Below are positions 33,427-47,600 of a DNA stretch of 64,000 nt, piece after piece. Position 1 is the stretch's first letter. Every line of letters begins with the position of its first letter. The stretch comes from Heterodera schachtii. Its lineage: Eukaryota > Nematoda > Chromadorea > Rhabditida > Heteroderidae. The notes under the pieces were generated by a model. That model was not told the DNA's origin and ran no database searches. It saw only the letters and a list, made by a program, of their open reading frames with translations. Both the position numbers and the translations under genes were made by a program. The stretch is from NCBI GenBank assembly GCA_023374025.1, contig SIJG01000212.1, positions 1 through 64,000 of the forward strand, read 5' to 3'.

Positions 33427-33706
33427 TCTAACATTTGCGCCTCCATATTTGCGCCTCCAACATTTGCGCCTCCACTTTTGCGCCCCCACATTTGCGCCTC
33501 CAACATTTGCGCCTCCACTTTTGCGCCCCCCACATTTGCGCGTCCAACATTTGCGCCTCAACTTTTGCGCCCCACATTCGCGCCTCCACTTTGCGCTCCC
33601 TTTGCCCCCACATTTGCGCCTCCACTTTTGCGCCCCACATTTGCGCCTTCACTTTTGCGCCCCACATTTGCGCCTGGAACATTTGCGCCTCCAACATTTA
33701 CCCGTT
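33427..33706. repeat. Minisatellite, 14-17-bp unit
   Basis: About 17 tandem copies of variants of CATTTGCGCCTCCAA and CTTTTGCGCCCCA. Unit length varies between 13 and 17, so all three frames of each strand stay partly open; the resulting proline/phenylalanine-rich or tryptophan/glycine-rich strings are by-products. Confidence 0.9.
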
Positions 33707-33709
33707 AAT

Positions 33710-36700
33710 TCTTCGCTTTTTTTTTTTAAAACTACTGACTATTAAATAATCCTATTCTACATTCCTAGAAACCATTATCAAATGTTCATCGCAGAGTGGA
33801 GTGAGGGCAAGCCTTTAAAAAAATCAAATTTTAACTTTTAAAAGCTTCGAAAAAAATAAATTAAAAAACTGGCATTTGTATATTGAAACATCGTCAGACT
33901 AAAGATTTTATAAGGAAGAAAATTAAAATAAAATAACAAATGGAAATTGAAATGTATAAAATAATTTAATATTGATATAATTAACATGATGGCGCAGATA
34001 TTCGTTACCGGAAAATTGAACATTCAGGATTTATTAATTGTGAACTAACTTGTCAAAATTACGCATTTTATTTTAATAGTTACAAAAATTATTCTTATAC
34101 ATAAATAAAGCGGAATTGTGATTTAGGTTCTTAAAAAATTAAAAAGAGTTTCTTTGATTCGTGTTTTATTAAACTTATTTACTTATTTTTTATTATTACT
34201 TTATTAATTCAAAAGAAATTTTAGTAATTTTTTTTATTAAAAAACTTTCTATAGTTCTTTAAGCAATACGGTTAAGACACTGTTAACTTTCCTTTTGATA
34301 TTGAGATCATTAATTTCTATTTCTTTATTCAATTAAACCCATAAAATATCGATATTTTAAAATTTTTCTTGTTGGACATAATTATGTAAAATTTTTCAAA
34401 ATTTTAGTAAGATCGTTAAAATCACTAAAAATATCTATGCCATAATAAAAATAAACACCTGAAAAAGGTAACAATAAATATCATCAAGTTATCATGTCTT
34501 TAAATAAAATTAAATTTTCTAAATAAATTTTTTTATTTCTGATGATAAATCTTTACTAACTTTTCAAAATCTTTAATTTTTATCGAATCTTTAATCGACC
34601 TTTTTTAATTAAATAAATATTTATCTAACATATTAATATTCTATTCACATAACCTTAAAAATAGATATATCAATTTATTTTTTAAGTGATAGCCAACAGA
34701 ATTTTATATTATTGATCCAACATTTAAAATTGTTATTGGCGAAATTATTCTTTTTTCGAGCATTATTCCAAGGCCTTTAAGTGAATGTTTAGAAACATCG
34801 ACCTCCGAAATTAACACAATTTAAAACAAGAAATTTGTATAATTCTAACGAATCTTATCCAGTTGTAAATTAATTTTTAAATAAACAATATAATTGTACA
34901 CACAATTACATACTAAATAATAAAAAATTTATGTAATTATTATAAGGAAATAAACTAAGAAAATCCATTAATAGAAACCAATTAATCACTGAACAAAGTA
35001 TTTAAAAATAAGTTACTGCCATAATGGAATGAATTTGAACCATCTCTTTGCATGTGAAAAGATTATCATGAAGAATTTATAGAAAAATAGAACTAATAAC
35101 TCCGATATATGTTGTAAAAGAAATTTTTTAATTACTTTTAATATAAAGAGAAAATAAAATAAGATAATTATGCATCCTTGTTTTTTCCTTCCGATGCTTT
35201 TGTTCGGATGCGAAACAGAAAAAAAAATCCCTTCAATTTATTGTTGGAAATTGCTTAAACCAATGCATGTCAAAGTTATCACGGAAAATATTTAAAAATA
35301 AATTAAACAAAATTGTGAAAAATTTCCGAATAAAACGTTTGGACATCCAGGTAGAAGATCAAAATAGCCTTAACAAAAAAATAAAAGAAACACTATTAAA
35401 TAAATTGTAAAATATGTTCTCTAAAATATGTATAAAAGTTAAATTAATCATAAAGTAAACAGATTTTTATTTAACATCTTTTAGCGATTGTTTAAAAATA
35501 TATGTTTTTTGAAAAAATACCTTTTTTGACATGAAATTTTTTATAAAATGACATTAAATTTTCAAAATTTTCTGTTAATTTATATCTTAACTGGTAGCAT
35601 ATTGAAATTAAAAATAAATGCATAATTTACTCAATAGTTAATTTTATAGATGTTTAAATCTAACAGGTCAAATTCTGCTTAAATCTAATTGGAGTCCAAA
35701 TTTCCATTAAAACATATAATTATCGTTGTACTAGATTAGCATATAAATTAATTTTGTTTAATCAAAGATATTTAAATAAATTTATTTGTATATAATCAAA
35801 TGGGCACGTAATAAATCGCAAATTATTGTGTATATTTCTAATATTCTAATCACTTTGTAACCCGAATTACTAATTTATGTCGTCACGACAACTCAGATAA
35901 TTTATTTTTATAATCATAGTGAATAATAAACGGACAATTTTTAGTTAATTCAAAATTTATATTATATAATGATCCATTTATAAAGCTTTCATTTATATAA
36001 TTAATCCACTTCACTCTTGTTAAATTATAATTATGATGAAAAAATGTAACGCAATGATTTTTTAACAACTCGATCTTGCACGTCACACGGTCCGAAAGAA
36101 GATTAACTTTCTGTTATTGATATCCCTGTAATTCAAGCAACTCAAGAATAGTGCCCCAAGATTCGCTTTGATTGCATATTTCAATACTTTGTGACTAATA
36201 TTTTTAACGTATTATTTTTTCTTTTTTAATTTAAAATTATTTTTGTTAACTTGTATTTAAGTTGAGGTTAACCTTGGCATATTTATTATTTAAAAATTTA
36301 TAAGTAATCTAGTAAATAAAATTTATATATTTAAATTAGGTTTTAATTAAATTTGATCTTTTATATAAACAAATTAATTTCTATGAGGTTGGATTTTCAT
36401 AACAATATAGAAAAAGAAATTTTGGGTTATTTATAAATATTCAAATAAATAATTACATTTTCTTCTTTTTTTTTATTAAATCCAAGAAAAATAATTAAAA
36501 GTTAATTAAAATAATGGATTAATGAGATTGACCCGAGTTAAAAATATTTGGCAGAATTATTCATTCACCTATGTATTTCCAAATGGAGCTTCAATTATGG
36601 AATAACTTCGGTGATTGCTGATAAAAATTGGCAAAATGCCGATTGCATAATCGTTTAAGCATAATTTCATGGGATATGTTGATTTATAAAATGTATAAAA

Positions 36701-38340
36701 TGTGTTCATTATGATATTTGGCTAAATTATTTGTCAGCTAAAAATGATTATATTGGATTATGTATAGCTAATTAATTTATTTGGGTTTTTTACAACAATT
36801 TTGTCATTTTAAGCTTTTGTCTCTTCACATATATTATTTATATTTACAATGTTATCTATCATCCTTTGGTTTTAAATTTCCAGTATTTTCATGCAACTCA
36901 CGAGTTTATTTTTCAAAATTAAATGATCTTTTAACCAAATATTTTAAAAAGTTTCAGTAGTTTAACAGAAATTTTGGTTATTTTTTTGATTTATTTGTGG
37001 TAATATATTTTGAATTTACTTTTATTTAGTTTTCAATATTATTATTATGTTCTTTTAATTGGTTTCCTACGTATTAATATTTTATATAATTTATTTTGAG
37101 ACAATCTTTTTAAATCCTTGTTGGTAATCACGCCATTTGATGAAATTGGCAGTACGTTCGTTTTTTATTTTTGCTTATGAATTGACAATATTAAATACTT
37201 TTATTGTTTTAGGTGAATTTTTTATCTTAAAAAATTTGCATTCTACATAAATTATCTAATTATATTTTAATTATACAATGTGTTGGTTGTGTGTGTCACA
37301 AAGTAAACAAAACTTTAAATTTTATATTGATAAATTATTAAAAAATATTAATTGTTCATTTCTTAAAATAATATAATGGATTGATTGAGAAGCCAGAATT
37401 TTTTTTATATAATTAACTTTATTATTATTATAATTAAATATATTTAAAGAAAAATAATTTTTATCCATTAACTTGTTATTAAATTTGTTTCGAAGATTCT
37501 TAATGTGCAGTCCTCTCCTTCCCTTGAAAGGCAAATGATTTAATGTCAGATATTTATAATAATAAATAAACTTTTGTTAAAATAAATTTGAGAATTTATG
37601 ACCCTTTTAAATACTTGGCAAAGCAATCATTAGCTTATGGATGTTCATGATTGTCTTATTGTTGCTATCATCGTTTAATGAATTCTTCTGATAAAAATTG
37701 TTTTTTTTTGTTCATTTCTAATATTTATGTCAAATTTATTTTCTGCCTCTTCTTTTCAATTCTACACATAGGCTTTGAATTATTTTATCATAGTTTAGTT
37801 TTTTTGTAAATATGCTTTCTGAAGATTGGATATTAAACTCTTTAATTAATTCGATTTACTTCCTTTATAATTTTTAAATAATGTTAAATAACCGTTCTTT
37901 ACATAATGATTTCTTTTTGTATTGAATCGGTTTTTTATTTCGGAAAACTCGATTTTTCTATTAATATATTAATTGTATTTTTATATAATTTTATATATTT
38001 AGGATTTATGAGCAGCCAAAATTGCATTAAATCTTCATAAATTAATTTAGTGGTCCACAGAAGGACACAACCTGGAATATAAATCAAACTCAAAAAATCT
38101 GCCTGTAATAAAATCCACTCATTAAAAGAATAAAATTTGACTTGATATATATTTTTATAAGTTTTTGATGTTATGTTTAAAAATATTATTACAATTGTTT
38201 AATATATGAAGTTTTATTTGACTCCGTTTTGCGACCTTTCATTTCTAAATAAATTTTATATTTATTGCATAAATAAATTTAAATTTAAATAAACTGGTAA
38301 AATTGTAACAATAGTATTTCTTAATTAATGTTATTTTATC
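33710..38340. other. AT-rich stretch without a supported gene
   Basis: No domain, splice-consistent exon series or long frame on either strand. Base composition is the same as at 21-33 kb. Confidence 0.65.
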
Positions 38341-38344
38341 AGCG

Positions 38345-38899
38345 TAAAACTGATTTGACCAATTTGAAGGGCTGCCTCATGTATGGCGAAAGAGTCGTCA
38401 TTCCGAAAATTTTCAGGCCAAAATTCTCCGATTATTTCATAAAGGCCATCCCGGAATGAAGCGGATGAAACAACTCGCCCGACAATACATTTTTTGGCCG
38501 AAATTGGACAAAGAAATTGTTGAATTTGTTCAAAACTGTGTGCCGTGTCAGTTAGCTGCTAAGACACCGATCAAAAATGAACTTCATTCATGGCCAAATC
38601 CGACTGGCCCGTGGCAACGAATTTACATCGATTTTGCTGGGCCATTCTTCGGCAAAATATTTTTGATTGTCGTCGACTCATTTTCCAAATACCCGGAGGT
38701 ATTTGAGATGGCCAATTCATCAGCGACTGCCACAATCGAAAAATTGCGTTATTTCTGGAATTCCATGGCGTGTATTCACACGCCATGGAATTCCAGAACA
38801 ATTGTTTCTGACAATGGCACGCAATTTTCGAGCTCAGAATTCGCCAAATTTGTTGCGGTCAACGGCATCACACATTTTTTCTCGGCCCATTACAACTAA
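38345..38899 (+). pseudogene. Gypsy-type (Ty3-like) retrotransposon integrase, truncated
   Basis: Upstream codons (MYGERVVIPKIF) lead into the zinc-binding HHCC module after a one-base frame break near 38425: HKGHPGMKRM, then NCVPC. The frame from 38456 is open for 147 residues and contains the first catalytic aspartate in IYIDFAGP and the second in VSDNGTQFSS. The third acidic residue and the rest of the core are missing because the frame ends at SAHYN, exactly where a tandem repeat begins. An in-frame palindrome is inserted between the two aspartates. No LTRs, reverse transcriptase or gag are seen nearby. It is a dead fragment of a gypsy/K02A2.6-like retroelement. Confidence 0.85.
38753..38798. 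repeat. Perfect 21-bp palindrome inside the integrase frame
   Basis: The arm TTCTGGAATTCCATGGCGTG(T) at 38753-38773 and its exact complement at 38778-38798 are separated by attc. Relative to the usual integrase spacing this adds several codons without breaking the frame. Confidence 0.95.
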
Positions 38900-39112
38900 A
38901 CCTATTTCGGGTCCAACTTTTTAAACCTTTTCCGAGTACAACCTTTTAAACCTGTTCCGGGTCCAAGTATTTAAACCTTTAAACCTATTCCGGGTCCAAC
39001 TTTTTAAAAGTATTCCGGGTCCTTTAAACCTTTAAACCTATTCCGTGTCCAACTTTTTAAACCTATTCCGGGTTCAATTTTTTAAACCTCTTTCGGTTCC
39101 AACTTTTTAAAC
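38895..39112. repeat. Minisatellite, ~25-bp unit
   Basis: About eight copies of CCTATTCCGGGTCCAAC plus a TTTTTAAA linker, with drift between copies. It begins within the stop codon region of the truncated integrase. Units are too short and too divergent for a CRISPR, and no unique spacers exist. Confidence 0.9.
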
Positions 39113-40694
39113 TAAATTAATTGAAAAATTTGTTTGCTATTTATAAAAATTAAAGTAGAAAAATAAGGCATTTACTCGACCCTTCATTTTCTCGAGCTAT
39201 CCGAACATATGTTCGTTTTAATTTAATAATTTCAATAATATCAGCTTATTAAAAACTAAAGTTTTTATTTTTAAAATAATCTCAATTTGTATTAGGAATT
39301 GTTGTAATATTATAATTTCAATTTATTAAATAAATTGATTTTATTTATTAATGATAAAATAAGCCAGGACGGTTTATTGTTTTTTAATATTTATTTTAAA
39401 ATTATTAAATATTTTTAGAAATAGAAATTTTTTAATCTTGCCAGGTATGTGGCAACCAAAACTCTCTCTTTTTTCATGATTATTCTCTTGTTAAATAATT
39501 TGATGCATATAATGATGGATTTTTCATTTAGTTAAGACTATTTACCAGCAATTGTCTAAATTAATTTTGGATGTGTTTACGCTAGCAATCTCCAAATCAT
39601 TCGAGATATATTGCGTAACATTGTTTTGCAAAAAATTTCCTTCAGCCCTTGCCATGGTAAGAATTATTTAATAAAAGTAGTAAAGAATAACAATGTTTAT
39701 TACATTAATTGTTTTACATGCGTTATATTTAGTATTTGATTAGAGTTTTCATTTATTGTATTCTTATAAGAGTTATTTTAAGTATAATTTTAATTATTGT
39801 TGGAGCTTAATTTTTTTTTATTAATTTTCACTACAATTTCAAAATATAAAGAGCAAAAAAAAAAAAAGTTAATCTATCGTAACTCCAATGAAAAAGTTGC
39901 TCAGATATGCTCTGATAGTGAATTTTTTAATGATATTATGTTAATTTAATTTTTTTTCTATTAAGTATGAAAGATTCAATTCCGTTCAGAGAGTTTTTTA
40001 AATTGCATGTTTTAAAAAACATGAACTTATTATAAACGCTATTGTTGGTATTATTCTTATAATGTAAAGTTTACATTTTTTCTTAATTACTTTTAAAAGT
40101 AGTTAGAAATGAACAAAATATTTAAAATTTAATTTATTTTTGTGTATTTATTTTATCAAATGGGATAAAGTTGCTTGTTTTTTGTTTTAAAATTATTGTT
40201 TATTATATAAAAACATTTCAGCTTTCTTATTAAAAAGAGAATAACAATAGTTTAAGTTCTCTTTCTCGTATTAAATGCCTTGCTCATCTTCAATATAAAT
40301 GACTAGTAGGCCGCTACATTCAGGAGGTTGCATTATTATTTTGTTTTTGAATTTAATAATAATTCATTAAAAAAAATTTTAATTGATGCATTTTTCTGAT
40401 TTGATTAATTTAAATTAAATTAATTAAGTATAATATGGTTCGATTATTCTTTTATTTTTTAGTAAAATTTTATTAAATATTTCTTATATTTGAATTAAAA
40501 TTTACTGTAAAATTACCATCTTTATTCTCGATTATTTATTTTTATATATTGAAAAGGTTAATATAAAAATTTAATTGAGTCCAATAAGGATTATATGAAC
40601 TTGAGATAAAATTAAAATTTCTTTTTAAATTTTAGTAAAATCAAGATAAATAATTAGCAATTAATAATCTAAAATTTGAAAAATAGATTATGAC
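39113..40694. other. AT-rich stretch without a supported gene
   Basis: No exon series, domain or repeat of note up to the TIR element at 40695. Confidence 0.6.
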
Positions 40695-41673
40695 TAGGGT
40701 TCGAAGTTGTATTCACTAAAAATCCGCCAAATATGCCCTAAAAACCCAAATAATGCCCAAATATGCACTAAAATGTGCCTCACGGACCGGCTCAGTTCGG
40801 CCCCAGCACGATTCGGCCCCAGCGGCTTTTTGGCTATAACTTTTTTCACTGTCAACCAAATTCAACATTCTTGGTATCATTCGAAAGCTCTTAACATGCT
40901 CTATTAGCCTTCAAAATTTAAAAAAAATTGGTCAATTTTGAACAAATTTGTGGCCAAAAAGGTTGGAAAATTTGGTTTTTTGAACTCTTCTGACCATAAC
41001 TTTTTTAAACCTTAACGAAATTTTTCAGAATTTTGCATGCTAATAGAAGACACTTGGAGCTTTCGAATGATACCAACAATGTTGAATTTGGTGACAGTGA
41101 AAAAAGTTATAGCCAAAAAGCCGCTGGGGCCGAATCGTGCCGGGCCGAACTGAGGTAGACCAGTGCCTCAAAAACTGCCAAAAAATGTCTTTTAGCCTTC
41201 AAAAAATACCAAAAATTATGTATAAATTAAGAATTGACTTTCTAAGGAGCCTTTTTAGACAATTGCAAAAATATTAAATTTATAAATTTATAAATTTTAT
41301 AATATGCTAAAACAAAATTATATTTTTCATATAATAAGTTTTTTTCATAAAGTTTTACAAAAATCTAAAAATTTTTCGATTTTTAAGGGTGTATTTTTTC
41401 AAAAATTTCCAAAAAGGTCGATCCTTAAGGTATATTTTCCATTTTTATTGCATTTTTCATATGAAAATTTGCCAAAAATTGCAGAAATATGCTATAAAAC
41501 GCAAAAGTGGCAAAATATGCATTTATTCTCGAAACCCCCAAAATATGCTTTTATATGCACTAAAAACCTTCACCAAATCAAAAAATTTTAACGCAGAAAT
41601 GCTATTTTTGAGCCCCTTTCTTCATAGCATATGCGCAGAAAAAAAATGCAAAATCATACAACTTCGAACTCTA
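40695..41673. mobile_element. 979-bp hAT-like non-autonomous element
   Basis: The ends are TAGGGTTCGAAGTTGTAT on the left and the complement of TAGAGTTCGAAGTTGTAT on the right. The eight bases outside are attatgac and gttatgac, seven of eight alike, as hAT insertions make. TAGGGTT-type ends also fit hAT. The interior is AT-rich with the recurring phrase aaatatgc, and no transposase is recognised. A second element is inserted inside it at 40783-41163. Confidence 0.75.
40783..41163. mobile_element. 381-bp foldback element nested in the hAT-like element
   Basis: The two arms of about 105 bp are inverted copies (cagttcggccccagcac, tttttggctataactt, accaaattcaacatt and their complements near 41060-41155). 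It is flanked by GTGCCTCA at 40775-40782 and 41164-41171, an exact 8-bp duplication. Diverged relatives appear near 2985-3210 and, less clearly, near 13425-13620. Confidence 0.9.
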
Positions 41674-44600
41674 GTTATGACTAAGTAACCTTAATGGCTT
41701 TATTTTGTCACTTTCTATTTTCCATAAATATAGATACATAAAATATATTATTCATTTAAACAGCTTCTTATGTATTTCATTTTACATTTTATTTTTTTTA
41801 TTAAATTGGATTAATTTATTAATTTTTGATTTTCATAATAAATTAGGTAAGTATTTTCCGATTTTCTTTATTTATGCTTTTTATATTACTATTTTTGTCC
41901 GTTTTATTTAAATCTTTAATAATCCTATATTTCGATTAAAAATAATGAATGTGTTCGATTACTAATGATACTATAATCTTAAATAGTAGAGCTAAGCAAA
42001 ACAATAATAACATAAACAGTTATTTTCAAAAAATTTACTCTCAAAAAATATTTAATTTTTCTTGGACAAATTTTTTGTTTATTCTTATTTTTGTTTTCAA
42101 AAATTTTATATATTTGAATATGGATGAACCAAAACAGAAAAAGCAAAATTCAGTAACCTAAATTCCAATCACCCAATCCGATCTTTATATATACGGATTT
42201 TGATCCACGGATTTTTAGATCATCGAATCAGAGATTCGTGGATCATGATCCGGGGATCCGATCCTGATCTTTATGCATACGGGTGGGTACTGGTGCTTAT
42301 CTGCCTTTTTGCATTCATTGCTGCCGTGGCGGCCTTGTGGAATTATTATTAATTAGGGTTTTTGTCAACGTTTTATTTTAAACAAATTGATATATTTATT
42401 AAACATTATTTTCTTATAAACGCATATAATATTTCCATGACTTAAACATTTTCATAATTAAAATTTTTTTATTAGGATAATCTGCAAAATTTCTTTTTAT
42501 AAAAAATTTATTTTATGAAATATTAGACGTATTTAATTATATTCGTTCAATTTAATTATTTGAATTTATAACAAGCACTCCTCGCTCTGAAAAATTCCTT
42601 TTCACGTTGTTGCGCGATATGTAATGGAAATTATGTCTTCTATACATATTTAAAAGAAACAATTTCATTATTAAAATGCTTGCTAAATTTTTGTTATTTT
42701 AATTATTTAAAAATTTTAATTGTTTATCAGGGTAATTTTTCTTAATTTCATTTTATAAAATTTAATATTTTATATGAGTATACACATACATACAATTCTA
42801 AAAAAAAAAAAATTAATTTGCATCAGCTAAGTCAGTGTAATGCAAAATTTCATTTTGTTTGCAAAATCATACAACTTCGAACTCTAGTTATGACTAAGTA
42901 ACCTTAATGGCTTTATTTTGTCACTTTCTATTTTCCATAAATATAGATACATAAAATATATTATTCATTTAAACAGCTTCTTATGTATTTCATTTTACAT
43001 TTTATTTTTTTATTAAATTGGATTAATTTATTAATTTTTGATTTTCATAATAAATTAGGTAAGTATTTTCCGATTTTCTTTATTTATGCTTTTATATTAC
43101 TATTTTTGTCCGTTTTATTTAAATCTTTAATAATCCTATATTTCGATTAAAAATAATGAATGTGTTCGATTACTAATGATACTATAATCTTAAATAGTAG
43201 AGCTAAGCAAAACAATAATAACATAAACAGTTATTTTCAAAAAATTTACTCTCAAAAAATATTTAATTTTTCTTGGACAAATTTTTTGTTTATTCTTATT
43301 TTTGTTTTCAAAAATTTTATATATTTTGAATATGGATGAACCAAAACAGAAAAAGCAAAATTCAGTAACCTAAATTCCAATCACCCAATCCGATCTTTAT
43401 ATATACGGATTTTGATCCACGGATTTTTAGATCATCGAATCAGAGATTCGTGGATCATGATCCGGGGATCCGATCCTGATCTTTATGCATACGGGTGGGT
43501 ACTGGTGCTTATCTGCCTTTTTGCATTCATTGCTGCCGTGGCGGCCTTGTGGAATTATTATTAATTAGGGTTTTTGTCAACGTTTTATTTTAAACAAATT
43601 GATATATTTATTAAACATTATTTTCTTATAAACGCATATAATATTTCCATGACTTAAACATTTTCATAATTAAAATTTTTTTATTAGGATAATCTGCAAA
43701 ATTTCTTTTTATAAAAAATTTATTTTATGAAATATTAGACGTATTTAATTATATTCGTTCAATTTAATTATTTGAATTTATAACAAGCACTCCTCGCTCT
43801 GAAAAATTCCTTTTCACGTTGTTGCGCGATATGTAATGGAAATTATGTCTTCTATACATATTTTAAAAGAAACAATTTCATTATTAAAATGCTTGCTAAA
43901 TTTTTGTTATTTTAATTATTTAAAAATTTTAATTGTTTATCAGGGTAATTTTTCTTAATTTCATTTTATAAAATTTAATATTTTATATGAGTATACACAT
44001 ACATACAATTCTAAAAAAAAAAAAAATTAATTTGCATCAGCTAAGTCAGTGTAATGCAAAATTTCATTTTGTTTGCAAAATCATACAACTTCGAACTCTA
44101 GTTATGACTAAGTAACCTTAATGGCTTTATTTTGTCACTTTCTATTTTCCATAAATATAGATACATAAAATATATTATTCATTTAAACAGCTTCTTATGT
44201 ATTTCATTTTACATTTTATTTTTTTTATTAAATTGGATTAATTTATTAATTTTTGATTTTCATAATAAATTAGGTAAGTATTTTCCGATTTTCTTTATTT
44301 ATGCTTTTTATATTACTATTTTTGTCCGTTTTATTTAAATCTTTAATAATCCTATATTTCGATTAAAAATAATGAATGTGTTCGATTACTAATGATACTA
44401 TAATCTTAAATAGTAGAGCTAAGCAAAACAATAATAACATAAACAGTTATTTTCAAAAAATTTACTCTCAAAAAATATTTAATTTTTCTTGGACAAGTTT
44501 TTTGTTTATTCTTATTTTTGTTTTCAAAAATTTTATATATTTGAATATGGATGAACCAAAACAGAAAAAGCAAAATTCAGTAACCTAAATTCCAATCACC

Positions 44601-47600
44601 CAATCCGATCTTTATATATACGGATTTTGATCCACGGATTTTTAGATCATCGAATCAGAGATTCGTGGATCATGATCCGGGGATCCGATCCTGATCTTTA
44701 TGCATACGGGTGGGTACTGGTGCTTATCTGCCTTTTTGCATTCATTGCTGCCGTGGCGGCCTTGTGGAATTATTATTAATTAGGGTTTTTGTCAACGTTT
44801 TATTTTAAACAAATTGATATATTTATTAAACATTATTTTCTTATAAACGCATATAATATTTCCATGACTTAAACATTTTCATAATTAAATTTTTTTATTA
44901 GGATAATCTGCAAAATTTCTTTTTATAAAAAATTTATTTTATGAAATATTAGACGTATTTAATTATATTCGTTCAATTTAATTATTTGAATTTATAACAA
45001 GCACTCCTCGCTCTGAAAAATTCCTTTCACGTTGTTGCGCGATATGTAATGGAAATTATGTCTTCTATACATATTTTAAAAGAAACAATTTCATTATTAA
45101 AATGCTTGCTAAATTTTTGTTATTTTAATTATTTAAAAATTTTAATTGTTTATCAGGGTAATTTTTCTTAATTTCATTTTATAAAATTTAATATTTATAT
45201 GAGTATACACATACATACAATTCTAAAAAAAAAAAATTAATTTGCATCAGCTAAGTCAGTGTAATGCAAAATTTCATTTTGTTTGCAAATCATACAACTT
45301 CGAACTCTAGTTATGACTAAGTAACCTTAATGGCTTTATTTTGTCACTTTCTATTTTCCATAAATATAGATACATAAAATATATTATTCATTTAAACAGC
45401 TTCTTATGTATTTCATTTTACATTTTATTTTTTTTATTAAATTGGATTAATTTATTAATTTTTGATTTTCATAATAAATTAGGTAAGTATTTTCCGATTT
45501 TCTTTATTTATGCTTTTTATATTAATATTTTGTCCATTTTATTTAAATCTTTAATAATTCTATATTTCGATTAAAAATAATGAATGTGTTCGATTACTAA
45601 TGATACTATAATCTTAAATAGTAGAGCTAAGCAAAACAATAATAACATAAACAGTTATTTTCAAAAAATTTACTCTCAAAAAATATTTAATTTTTCTTGG
45701 ACAAGTTTTTTGTTTATTCTTATTTTTGTTTTCAAAAATTTATATATTTTGAATATGGATGAACCAAAACAGAAAAAGCAAAATTCAGTAACCTAAATTC
45801 CAATCACCCAATCCGATCTTTATATATACGGATTTTGATCCACGGATTTTTAGATCATCGAATCAGAGATTCGTGGATCATGATCCGGGGATCCGATCCT
45901 GATCTTTATGCATACGGGTGGGTACTGGTGCTTATCTGCCTTTTTGCATTCATTGCTGCCGTGGCGGCCTTGTGGAATTATTATTAATTAGGGTTTTTGT
46001 CAACGTTTTATTTTAAACAAATTGATATATTTATTAAACATTATTTTCTTATAAACGCATATAATATTTCCATGACTTAAACATTTTCATAATTAAAATT
46101 TTTTTATTAGGATAATCTGCAAAATTTCTTTTTATAAAAAATTTATTTTATGAAATATTAGACGTATTTAATTATATTCGTTCAATTTAATTATTTGAAT
46201 TTATAACAAGCACTCCTCGCTCTGAAAAATTCCTTTTCACGTTGTTGCGCGATATGTAATGGAAATTATGTCTTCTATACATATTTTAAAAGAAACAATT
46301 TCATTATTAAAATGCTTGCTAAATTTTTGTTATTTTAATTATTTAAAATTTTAATTGTTTATCAGGGTAATTTTTCTTAATTTCATTTTATAAAATTTAA
46401 TATTTTATATGAGTATACACATACATACATTCTAAAAAAAAAAAAATTAATTTGCATCAGCTAAGTCAGTGTAATGCAAAATTTCATTTTGTTTGCAAAA
46501 TCATACAACTTCGAACTCTAGTTATGACTAAGTAACCTTAATGGCTTTATTTTGTCACTTTCTATTTTCCATAAATATAGATACATAAAATATATTATTC
46601 ATTTAAACAGCTTCTTATGTATTTCATTTTACATTTTATTTTTTTATTAAATTGGATTAATTTATTAATTTTTGATTTTCATAATAAATTAGGTAAGTAT
46701 TTTCCGATTTTCTTTATTTATGCTTTTTATATTACTATTTTTGTCCGTTTTATTTAAATCTTTAATAATCCTATATTTCGATTAAAAATAATGAATGTGT
46801 TCGATTACTAATGATACTATAATCTTAAATAGTAGAGCTAAGCAAAACAATAATAACATAAACAGTTATTTTCAAAAAATTTACTCTCAAAAAAATATTT
46901 AATTTTTCTTGGACAAGTTTTTTGTTTATTCTTATTTTTGTTTTCAAAAATTTTATATATTTTGAATATGGATGAACCAAAACAGAAAAAGCAAAATTCA
47001 GTAACCTAATTCCAATCACCCAATCCGATCTTTATATATACGGATTTTGATCCACGGATTTTTAGATCATCGAATCAGAGATTCGTGGATCATGATCCGG
47101 GGATCCGATCCTGATCTTTATGCATACGGGTGGGTACTGGTGCTTATCTGCCTTTTTGCATTCATTGCTGCCGTGGCGGCCTTGTGGAATTATTATTAAT
47201 TAGGGTTTTTGTCAACGTTTTATTTAAACAAATTGATATATTTATTAAACATTATTTTCTTATAAACGCATATAATATTTCCATGACTTAAACATTTTCA
47301 TAATTAAAATTTTTTTATTAGGATAATCTGCAAAATTTCTTTTTATAAAAATTTATTTTATGAAATATTAGACGTATTTAATTATATTCGTTCAATTTAA
47401 TTATTTGAATTTATAACAAGCACTCCTCGCTCTGAAAAATTCCTTTTCACGTTGTTGCGCGATATGTAATGGAAATTATGTCTTCTATACATATTTTAAA
47501 AGAAACAATTTCATTATTAAAATGCTTGCTAATTTTTGTTATTTTAATTATTTAAAAATTTTAATTGTTTATCAGGGTAATTTTTCTTAATTTCATTTTA

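Noticed and set aside
33435..33749. Proline- and phenylalanine-rich frames at the 33.4-kb repeat
   Set aside because: Products of the minisatellite.
21230..38340. Mitochondrial origin of the AT-rich part
   Set aside because: No mitochondrial protein frames, tRNAs or rRNAs appear in more than 15 kb.
38895..39112. CRISPR-like repeat array
   Set aside because: Units are contiguous ~25-bp minisatellite copies without unique spacers, in eukaryotic DNA.
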